In this document: in pieces, positions 6,685 to 12,916 of the stretch | Layout: each line of letters opens with the position of its first letter | How positions within the stretch are numbered: the first letter of the stretch is position 1 | NCBI GenBank assembly: GCA_913062745.1 | Contig: CAJXXJ010000035.1 | Coordinates: 1-12,916, forward strand | Source: an uncultured Phaeodactylibacter sp. | Lineage (GTDB): Bacteria; Bacteroidota; Bacteroidia; Chitinophagales; Saprospiraceae | Reading direction: 5' to 3' | DNA: 12,916 nucleotides | Position numbers and translations under genes: made by a program | Notes under the pieces: model-generated | Seen by the model: only the letters and a program-made list of their open reading frames with translations | Told to the model about the DNA's origin: nothing | Database searches by the model: none

Positions 6685-8156
6685 GATTGAAAAGTGAGCG
6701 TGAAAGTAGTACCCATTTTCTCCTGGCTCTCCACACTGATGTCAATCTGGTTGAGTTCTGCAAAGCGCCTGGCGATGTAGAGCCCGAGGCCAGTACCGAC
6801 AATCCCGTTCGCGTTGCTGGCCCGGCGGAATTGCTCAAAAAGATGGGGGAGGTCTTCCCGGGGGATCCCTATGCCGAAGTCTTTCACCGAAAGCTGTACC
6901 TGCTCTTTATCATCTTTGTGGATGCAGATTTCAGGGGCAGGTTTACCCACGGAGTATTTGTAGGCATTACCGATGATGTTGCCAATCAAATGTTGCAGTT
7001 GTTTGCTGTCCGCCTGCACGGGCGCGCTTTCGACTTCTACCTTGAGTACCGGAGGGCGCTCGGAGGCCTCCGGGGGCAGGGCTGCCAGTATGTCCTGCAA
7101 TTCTTCTGTCAACTCAAGGGGTTGCCGGTCGGCACTCAGGCCTTGCTCCGCATGCAGTTTGCTTACCAGCAGTACGTCATCCACCAGGGCGATCATCCGA
7201 TCAGACTCGGTCCGCATGCGATTCATTGCCCGTTGCCCCAGGGGCGACTTCAGGTCCTGTATATTTTCAAGCAGCTCCAGGTTGGTGGCGAAGACAGACA
7301 TCGGCGTCCGTAGCTGATGGCTGGCCATGGAGGCAAAATCGCTTTTGAGGCGGGCAATCTCTTCTTTTTTTTCCTGCAGCTGTTTTTCTGCCGTGATATC
7401 CCGGCTGTAATTGAGCCAGATGACCTGACCATCGGGTTCTTCCTGCCGGATAGAATGGTTTTTCAGCCATTTGTAGTGACCGCTTTTGTGGAGGAAGCGC
7501 GCGGTGTATTCAAATTCTTTTTCTGCGGACTCCATTTTTTCCAATGCGTAGGTGCTGACCCAAGGCAAGTCGTGGGGGTGTAACTTATCCAAAAAAGAAG
7601 TTTGCATCACCTCGGCTTTATCAAAGCCCATCATACTCTTTACATTATCCGATACCCAGAGCAGTTTCATATCCTCTGAACTGATGGTAATCAGATCAGC
7701 CGAGTGCTGTACCAGCTGCCGGTACTGTTTTTCCCGCTTAGCCAGGCGCTGCTCGGCACGTAGTAGCCGGGTCTTATCAGAGAAGATGGCGAGCCGTATT
7801 TTCTTGCCGTCGACCATAGCACACGAGTCGGTAATTTGTACAGAAATACGCTCCCCGTTTTTGGTGACAACTTCCGCGATGAAGTCGCCTTTGGCGGGTG
7901 TACGCTGCCGAAACCCTTCTGCTACCAGGGCCTTATTTTCCGGAGGGTGGATAATCGTATGAGGCTGCCCGATGAGCTCCTCTCTTTGATACCCCAGTTT
8001 ATCCAGGGCAGCCTGATTGCAGTCTATTAGTTGTTCACTTTCCTCGTCAGCTACAAAGACCATCTCCGGCAGTAAATCAAAAAGGGTCCGGAAGCCTTCC
8101 GCAGAAGAGGTTGCTGCGAGTGCATTCGGAGGGTTGGTTGTGTTTTTATCGTACAT
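6681..8156 (-). CDS. Cytoplasmic PAS sensor histidine kinase (491 aa)
   Basis: This is the shortest of the three kinases. It has PAS at about 21-133, PAS at about 144-257, HisKA at about 268-335 with His280 in MASHQLRTP, and HATPase at about 380-490. The ATPase motifs are intact: N box GNIIGNAYKY (Asn393, Asn397), G1 DFGIGIP (426-432), F box LFEQF and G2 GTGLGL (454-459). It has no transmembrane helix. Its whole length resembles the C-terminal ~470 residues of the kinase at 8178-10493 (shared IDCN, IGxPH/IGxHY, IFSD, EKQYRQLVQHSAD/EQRYRQIIEHSSD landmarks), so the two are tandem paralogs. It starts at ATG 8156, 21 bp after that gene, with no obvious Shine-Dalgarno. Its stop overlaps the next kinase start. 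The most likely phosphate receiver is the upstream REC-DHp-REC protein (inference). Confidence 0.93.
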   Translation of the reverse strand: MYDKNTTNPPNALAATSSAEGFRTLFDLLPEMVFVADEESEQLIDCNQAALDKLGYQREELIGQPHTIIHPPENKALVAEGFRQRTPAKGDFIAEVVTKNGERISVQITDSCAMVDGKKIRLAIFSDKTRLLRAEQRLAKREKQYRQLVQHSADLITISSEDMKLLWVSDNVKSMMGFDKAEVMQTSFLDKLHPHDLPWVSTYALEKMESAEKEFEYTARFLHKSGHYKWLKNHSIRQEEPDGQVIWLNYSRDITAEKQLQEKKEEIARLKSDFASMASHQLRTPMSVFATNLELLENIQDLKSPLGQRAMNRMRTESDRMIALVDDVLLVSKLHAEQGLSADRQPLELTEELQDILAALPPEASERPPVLKVEVESAPVQADSKQLQHLIGNIIGNAYKYSVGKPAPEICIHKDDKEQVQLSVKDFGIGIPREDLPHLFEQFRRASNANGIVGTGLGLYIARRFAELNQIDISVESQEKMGTTFTLTFQS

Positions 8157-8177
8157 AATTTACTGGGCATTAATTAG

Positions 8178-10493
8178 TTATTCGGTTATTGGGATGTACA
8201 GGTCTATCCGGGTGCCTTGTTTTATTTGGCTCTCCAGTCGCAGTTGAATATCGTTGAGGTTTGCAAAACGTTTAACCACATAGAGGCCCAGGCCCGTGCC
8301 CGGGATGTTTTTGACATTGCTGCCCCGCCGGAACTGTGCAAACAGCTTTGCCTGGTCCTCTTCGGGGATGCCAATACCGTAATCCTGTACCCTGATCAGC
8401 GCGTGTTGCGTTTCCTTTACGGAAAGCGTTACTTCGGGCATTCGGCTATCCGGCGGCGTATACTTTTGAGCATTAGAGATCAGATTCAGCAGGATGTGTT
8501 GGATGTGCGCTTCATCAACCGTGACGATGGCTTCTCCGGGCTGGCAGTCCAGCCTTAGGGTAATGGGTTTAGTATCCGACTGGCAAAGCCCTTCGTGGCA
8601 GATATCCTGCAGGAACTCATAGAGGTCCAGAGGCTGGCGGTCGGCCCCCTCCATCGTGCCTTCGTCAATTCGGCTCACCAGCAGTACCTCGTCAACCAGG
8701 TTGACCATGCGGTCCGATTCCCGCATCAGCCGTTTCAGTATACGGTCAAAAGGAGGCTGCTTCGCTTCCGGCAGTTGCTCCAGCAGCTCCAGGTTTGCAG
8801 AGAAAACAGCCATGGGGGTCCGCAGCTGATGGCTGGCCATGGAGACAAATTCGCTTTTGAGCTGCGCCATTTCTTCCCGCTGTCTTTCCAGTTCCTCTTC
8901 TTTAGTGACATCTTTACGGTAAGTGTATATCTTAGGCAAGCCATTTTCGTCAGTCAGGAATACAGAGGTGCTCTCCGTAGTGATGTAGCTGCCATCCGCT
9001 TTTTTAATCCGGCACCGGAAGCGCACGCGATCTTTGCCGGCCTTCAGGTCTTCATCGAATACCTTTTCCAGAAGGGGAATGTCATCGGGATGTACATAGT
9101 CCTTCATCGTCTTGCCAATCATAGCCTCTCTGGAGTACCCCAGCTCTGTTACCATATTTTTGGAGACCCATTCTTTTTCAAAGCGGTGGTTGGATATGGT
9201 GATGTAGTCGCTGGAATGCTCAATGATCTGCCGGTAGCGCTGTTCACTGTCAGCCAGGCGCTGCTGTGCTTCCCGCAGCTTGCTCAGGTCGGAAAAGATG
9301 CTGATATACACAGCTTTGCCATCGAGCTCTGAAATAGTACGGGAGAAGGTCGTGGGAAAGGTTTTGCCATCTTTGGTAATCAGTGTGACGTTGGGGATAC
9401 GCATTAAGCGGGCATCATTCCGGAAGAAGTACTGCCGGCCGATTTCCTGTTCTCCTTTCGGATGCAGGCTGCTGTAGTGCATGCCGATAAGCTCCGTCCT
9501 TTCATATCCGGTTTTGTACACTGCTTCGTCATTGCAATCTATGACTTTGCCGGTTGTTTTATCCGCAATCATAACAATCTCGGGCAATGCGTTAAACATA
9601 GCCAGTGTATGATTGCGCTGTACCTGCAGGGATCGCATCGTCTGAGCAAGGCGCCGCTGAAGCTGTACCTGTTCCGTGATATCGACGAAAAAGCCGAAGG
9701 CCATGAGGGGCCTTCCTGCTTCGTCCCGCTTAAGCGTTTGTCCAACATTTAAAATGTGCTTGATGCTTTTATCCCGCGCGCGGTAGCGGAAAACAGCCCG
9801 GTGTGCGCGTTTTGGACCGCTTTTTGCGTACGCTTCGGCTGTCATTTCAGCCGCGCTGTAATCCTCTTCCAGCAGCACTTGCTTCCAGGAATTGAAATCA
9901 CCCGCTTCATAACCCAGCAAGTTCCAGAAGCCGGGGCTGTTGTATTCCCTGCCCTCTTGAATGTCTATAAACCAAATGCCGCCCAGTGCTTCGTTGACTA
10001 ACTGTTCGTAATCAGCTGTAGTGACATTTTGCCGGACTTCCTCTATAGTAAGAGGTTGTTTGGGCTGTTGGTCAATGTATTTCCGCACCGGATGGTCTTC
10101 CGCGATTTGGCTGGCCGGCTTCGACACATCCTGAAAGAGGTAGACCAGGTGCACCTTTTCTAGGGTAGCAAAGCGGAATAACTGCAGCGTAAAAGTGTAG
10201 GATTCACCGTAATTGTTCTTTAGCCGGCAGGAGGGCAAAGACTGCGGCTGCCGGGTCGCCTCAATTTTACCCAGGGCGTCCTTCAGCTGCTCTTTGCTGG
10301 CCGCGGTGAAAAATGTCTGTAGCTCCGCTTCGGAAATGCGCGTGACATCCTCCAGCCCTAACCACTGTAGTAGCGGCCTATTGGCGAAAATATAGTCGTC
10401 CTGATTGGTGATGGCGTAAGGGGTATCCGCTCCGGCAGTGGTCTGTTCTATAAGCGCGCGGAGATTCTGTAGGGTGGCAAACGAAGTAGGCAC
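8178..10493 (-). CDS. Cytoplasmic multi-PAS sensor histidine kinase (771 aa), GTG start
   Basis: The order is a degenerate PAS-like region (about 5-125), PAS (about 160-275), a coiled-coil-like linker, PAS (about 297-405), PAS (about 416-530), HisKA (about 543-610) and HATPase (about 655-768). His555 lies in MASHQLRTP. Asn670 and Asn674 form the N box, G1 is DYGIGIP (704-710), the F box includes Phe718 and Phe721, and G2 is GTGLGL (732-737). The kinase should be active and soluble. The start is GTG at 10493, because the first internal Met is residue 217, well inside a conserved PAS domain. The codon before GTG is CCT and the one before that is the TGA stop of the upstream receiver gene, in the same frame. 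Translation therefore probably restarts after termination, or rare read-through makes a hybrid protein. It is the presumed parent or sister of the two following kinases. Confidence 0.9.
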   Translation of the reverse strand: MPTSFATLQNLRALIEQTTAGADTPYAITNQDDYIFANRPLLQWLGLEDVTRISEAELQTFFTAASKEQLKDALGKIEATRQPQSLPSCRLKNNYGESYTFTLQLFRFATLEKVHLVYLFQDVSKPASQIAEDHPVRKYIDQQPKQPLTIEEVRQNVTTADYEQLVNEALGGIWFIDIQEGREYNSPGFWNLLGYEAGDFNSWKQVLLEEDYSAAEMTAEAYAKSGPKRAHRAVFRYRARDKSIKHILNVGQTLKRDEAGRPLMAFGFFVDITEQVQLQRRLAQTMRSLQVQRNHTLAMFNALPEIVMIADKTTGKVIDCNDEAVYKTGYERTELIGMHYSSLHPKGEQEIGRQYFFRNDARLMRIPNVTLITKDGKTFPTTFSRTISELDGKAVYISIFSDLSKLREAQQRLADSEQRYRQIIEHSSDYITISNHRFEKEWVSKNMVTELGYSREAMIGKTMKDYVHPDDIPLLEKVFDEDLKAGKDRVRFRCRIKKADGSYITTESTSVFLTDENGLPKIYTYRKDVTKEEELERQREEMAQLKSEFVSMASHQLRTPMAVFSANLELLEQLPEAKQPPFDRILKRLMRESDRMVNLVDEVLLVSRIDEGTMEGADRQPLDLYEFLQDICHEGLCQSDTKPITLRLDCQPGEAIVTVDEAHIQHILLNLISNAQKYTPPDSRMPEVTLSVKETQHALIRVQDYGIGIPEEDQAKLFAQFRRGSNVKNIPGTGLGLYVVKRFANLNDIQLRLESQIKQGTRIDLYIPITE

Positions 10494-10496
10494 AGG

Positions 10497-11594
10497 TCAG
10501 GGGTTGGCACTCATCCAGGCTTGCATGCTGCCGCTTCGCTGGGAGGATGGCTGGAATATCTGCCGCAGCTTATGCCCGTCGATGGGTTTATGTAAAAACT
10601 GATAAACATTTTTATACTGCATGGCCCGTTCAATATCAGCAGCGTGCATACTGCTTGTGAGTATGAAGAATGGGAGCACTACATCAGCTTCCTGCAGGCG
10701 GTCAATGAGGTCAAACCCACTTATATCCCCCATATTGATATCGGAAATAATCAGGTGCGGGCGGCTATCTTCGTCCAGTATAGCCGTCAGTGCTTCTTCC
10801 GGATCGGAGAAAGTGCGGAGGATGGCTTCGGGCAGGTGCTTGCGAAACAGGAATTTAAGCAAGGTCAGTTGCATGCTGTCATCATCCACTGCGAAAACCC
10901 GGGTGTTTTCCAAAGGAAGCTTGAGGTCCCTAAAGCGGAAACTATCCCCGGATCGGTGTCCGTTTACGCGGGCAGCAACGGCTTTGAGCATTTCGTCCAA
11001 AGCGTTGAGCTGACTGCGCATGTAGCGCCGGTCGTCGCCGGTAAGCTCTTTGCCCTGTTCGTCGGCCATGTCCAGCGCTGCAAAAATATTGGTGAGCGGT
11101 GCCCGCACCCAGTGGCTGTTGATGACAGCGATGCTTTCCAGCAGGTCATCCTGCACGTTCACGGTATCCAGTATTTTGTTTTGAGTGGCTCTGAGTTTCT
11201 GATACCGCTCCAGTTGCGTGTGAATAGCTTCGTAGAGGTGTTGTGTCTTGAAAGGCTTGCGAATGTAGTCGTCCGCACCGGTACGTATACCCCGGCGTAC
11301 GTCTTCTTCTTCCACCTTGGCCGTCAGCAAGATGATCGGCGTAAGGTCAAATTCCGGCTTGCCGCGCAGGGATTCCAGCATGTCAAGGCCACTGCGGCCA
11401 GGCAGCATGACGTCACTGAGTACTAAGTCGATATCTTTAGGATGGTTGAGCAGGTGCAGGTAGGCGTCCTCAGCATTGTCCAAGCTGATTACCTCGTATT
11501 CTTTAGCCAATAGGATATCTTCCAGTGTTTCCCGGATAGAAGTTTCATCCTCGACGACGAGTATGCAGTATTTCGTTGTCATCTGCGTGTGCAT
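10497..11594 (-). CDS. Two-receiver response regulator with a HisKA-like helix pair (REC-DHp-REC)
   Basis: This 365-residue protein has a first receiver at about 9-130 (acidic Glu15/Asp16, phospho-acceptor Asp61, Thr91, Lys113 in RKPF). A helical segment at about 138-210 contains INSHWVRAPLTNIFAALDM, an H-box-like motif with His161. A second receiver spans about 232-348 (Asp237-239, phospho-acceptor Asp285, Thr313, Lys336 in HKPID). No ATPase domain, HTH or output enzyme is present. All receiver catalytic residues are intact, so both should accept phosphate. The middle segment resembles the DHp of Bacteroidota PAS kinases, which often carry SHxVRAPL, and could act as an HPt-like relay between the receivers, as Spo0B does (inference). 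The start at 11594 is supported by AAGGGA at 11605-11610, 10 nt upstream. An ATG at 11582 is the alternative. It heads the kinase operon. Confidence 0.9.
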   Translation of the reverse strand: MHTQMTTKYCILVVEDETSIRETLEDILLAKEYEVISLDNAEDAYLHLLNHPKDIDLVLSDVMLPGRSGLDMLESLRGKPEFDLTPIILLTAKVEEEDVRRGIRTGADDYIRKPFKTQHLYEAIHTQLERYQKLRATQNKILDTVNVQDDLLESIAVINSHWVRAPLTNIFAALDMADEQGKELTGDDRRYMRSQLNALDEMLKAVAARVNGHRSGDSFRFRDLKLPLENTRVFAVDDDSMQLTLLKFLFRKHLPEAILRTFSDPEEALTAILDEDSRPHLIISDINMGDISGFDLIDRLQEADVVLPFFILTSSMHAADIERAMQYKNVYQFLHKPIDGHKLRQIFQPSSQRSGSMQAWMSANP

Positions 11595-11750
11595 ATTTTT
11601 TCGATCCCTTAAATTTTTAAGCAGGAAATGGATTGATGGGGATTCATGTCAACAGAGCGGGGATAAATTTACAATATCCTCATTGGAATTTAAAATAAAT
11701 CTTAGCAAGATGTGACGGTCTAAATGTGCTCAAATCTTTTTGAAATGACA
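11595..11750 (-). promoter_or_regulatory. Leader/promoter region of the signalling operon
   Basis: This 156-bp AT-rich gap between the groEL terminator and the receiver gene is the only sizeable non-coding stretch upstream of the kinase cluster, so its promoter most likely lies here. A clear Shine-Dalgarno AAGGGA is at 11605-11610, partly inside a short palindrome CTTAAA-TT-TTTAAG (11608-11621). A TTGACA lies at 11647-11652 but has no good -10 box at 17 bp. A TAAATTTA resembling the Bacteroidota -7 element (TAnnTTTG) lies close upstream, without a convincing -33 partner. The exact promoter cannot be fixed by eye. Confidence 0.4.
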
Positions 11751-11781
11751 AAGCCCTGGCTTCCACGGGAAACCAGGGCTT
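11751..11781 (-). terminator. Hairpin terminator of groEL
   Basis: Perfect 9-bp arms AAGCCCTGG (11773-11781 on the transcript) and CCAGGGCTT (11751-11759) enclose a second TTCC/GGAA stem with a 3-nt loop, separated by a single mismatch. It begins 25 bp after the groEL stop. Downstream on the transcript is TGTCATTTC, only a weak U-rich tract, so termination may be incomplete. The position and strength of the stem make a transcription terminator the best reading. Confidence 0.8.
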
Positions 11782-11806
11782 GTGTGGCAGCATTCAGCAC
11801 TCATGC

Positions 11807-12916
11807 TTACATCATGTCATCGTACATACCAGCCGGGCTGTTCTCTTTCTTCTCCGGCTTATCATGGATTGTGCATTCGGTCATGAGCACCATGCCGGCG
11901 ATAGAAGCAGCGTTCTCAATCGCTACGCGGGTTACTTTCGCCGGATCGATAACGCCGGCTGCCTTCAGGTCTTCGTACTCATCAGTACGGGCGTTGTAGC
12001 CAAAAGCACCGTTGCCGTCCAGTACTTTTTGCAGTACGACGCTACCCTCTATGCCGGCATTCTGTGCAATGGTACGCAGCGGAGCTTCCAGCGCTTTGCT
12101 TACGATGCCGGCACCGATGAATTCATCCTCGTTTTCGAATTTCACCTGGCGCAGAGCACCGATAGCACGGACATAAGCTACGCCACCGCCCGGCACTATA
12201 CCTTCTTCCACCGCCGCCCGGGTAGCGTGCAGTGCATCATCCACGCGGTCTTTCTTCTCTTTCATTTCCACTTCAGTGGCAGCGCCCACGTGCAGCACCG
12301 CTACGCCACCGGCCAGTTTAGCCAGGCGCTCCTGCAGTTTCTCGCGGTCGTAGTCAGAGGTGGTGTTTTCAATCTGCTGTTTGATCTGATTAACACGGGC
12401 GTTCACCATTTCCTGATCGCCGCCACCCCCTACGATGGTGGTATTGTCTTTATCCACCTTGATCTTTTCGCAGGTGCCCAATTGGTCGATGCTCGCATTT
12501 TCGAGCTTGTAGCCGCGCTCCTCGCTGATTACCGTTGCTCCGGTCAGTACAGCGATGTCCTCCAGCATAGCTTTGCGGCGGTCGCCAAAGCCCGGAGCTT
12601 TCACCGCCACTACCTGCAGGGTGCTGCGCAGGCGGTTGACTACCAGAGTGCTCAGTGCCGTGCCTTCAATGTCCTCTGCAATAATGAGCAGCGGCCGGCC
12701 GTCGCGGGCAGCGGCCTCCAGCACCGGCACGATATCCTTTACATTGGATATCTTTTTGTCATGGATCAGGATGAACGGGTTGTCGTACTCGGTAATCATC
12801 TGCTCCGTGTTGGTCACGAAGTACGGCGAGAGGTAGCCGCGGTCAAACTGCATGCCCTGCACTTCGTCCACGTAAGTTTCGGTACCTTTGGCTTCTTCAA
12901 CGGTGATGACGCCATC
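11807..12916 (-). CDS. groEL: Chaperonin GroEL (60 kDa), N-terminal third cut by window edge
   Basis: The visible 369 residues correspond to E. coli GroEL from about position 172 to the end. They include the apical substrate-binding surface ([13 protein letters not shown], matching Tyr199, Tyr203 and Phe204 of E. coli), [17 protein letters not shown], the cpn60 signature [12 protein letters not shown], and the ATPase aspartate in the [13 protein letters not shown] segment (Asp398 in E. coli). GroEL forms the double-ring ATP-driven folding chamber with GroES. The C-terminus reads [12 protein letters not shown] and lacks the GGM repeats found in most bacterial GroELs. The stop is TAA at 11807-11809, followed by a hairpin terminator. 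The start, the ATP-binding N-terminus and any groES or heat-shock promoter lie outside the window. Confidence 0.98.
   Translation of the reverse strand, partial: DGVITVEEAKGTETYVDEVQGMQFDRGYLSPYFVTNTEQMITEYDNPFILIHDKKISNVKDIVPVLEAAARDGRPLLIIAEDIEGTALSTLVVNRLRSTLQVVAVKAPGFGDRRKAMLEDIAVLTGATVISEERGYKLENASIDQLGTCEKIKVDKDNTTIVGGGGDQEMVNARVNQIKQQIENTTSDYDREKLQERLAKLAGGVAVLHVGAATEVEMKEKKDRVDDALHATRAAVEEGIVPGGGVAYVRAIGALRQVKFENEDEFIGAGIVSKALEAPLRTIAQNAGIEGSVVLQKVLDGNGAFGYNARTDEYEDLKAAGVIDPAKVTRVAIENAASIAGMVLMTECTIHDKPEKKENSPAGMYDDMM

Noticed and set aside
8595..9332. A 245-codon plus-strand open frame opposite the 771-aa kinase, with similar ones at 6687-7313 and 6100-6690
   Set aside because: They lie opposite conserved kinase and PAS coding sequence, have no recognisable product, and mirror each other because the kinases are paralogs.
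10644..11426. A 260-codon open frame on the plus strand opposite the two-receiver gene
   Set aside because: The minus strand encodes an intact protein with all receiver residues. The plus-strand translation has no recognisable domain and arises from the codon bias of the real gene.
11647..11652. TTGACA as a classical -35 box for the signalling operon
   Set aside because: No acceptable -10 element lies 16-18 bp downstream, and Bacteroidota primary promoters use a different consensus.

Overview
All genes in this window lie on the minus strand, so the biological order runs from high to low coordinates. The gene content suggests a member of the Bacteroidota. The evidence is small outer-membrane beta-barrels and lipoproteins next to an ECF sigma factor, soluble multi-PAS histidine kinases, few Shine-Dalgarno sequences, and a dimerisation/phosphotransfer helix of the 'SHxVRAPL' type common in that phylum. 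A Saprospiria-like (Lewinella/Phaeodactylibacter type) origin would fit but is only a guess. No mobile element, CRISPR array, tRNA or rRNA was seen, and no gene-free stretch exceeds about 210 bases.

Layout in order of transcription. (1) 12916-11807 is the C-terminal two thirds of groEL, cut by the window edge and closed by a strong hairpin terminator at 11781-11751. (2) 11594-4414 is a compact signalling cluster. It starts with a two-receiver protein (REC, HisKA-like helix pair, REC; no ATPase domain and no DNA-binding domain). Three related cytoplasmic PAS histidine kinases of 771, 491 and 756 residues follow. Gaps are 3 bp and 21 bp, then a 4-bp ATGA overlap, so one operon is likely. (3) 4339-3186 encodes an ECF-type sigma factor and a single-pass membrane protein that is probably its anti-sigma factor, joined by another ATGA overlap. 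A 14-bp inverted repeat covers an AGGAG sequence just before the sigma start. (4) 3161-1 encodes envelope proteins: one beta-barrel-like protein, then two successive barrel-plus-lipoprotein pairs that look like an old tandem duplication. The last lipoprotein runs off the left edge.

Working model (inference): the three kinases sense cytoplasmic cues through their PAS domains and pass phosphate to the REC-DHp-REC protein, a possible phosphotransfer hub. Because neither this hub nor the kinases carry a DNA-binding domain, output must go through a partner. The ECF sigma/anti-sigma pair directly downstream is the nearest candidate, with the envelope proteins as likely members of its regulon. The most notable points are the hub architecture, the single in-frame stop codon separating the hub from the first kinase, the hairpin before the sigma gene, and the duplicated barrel/lipoprotein pairs with conserved junction sequences.
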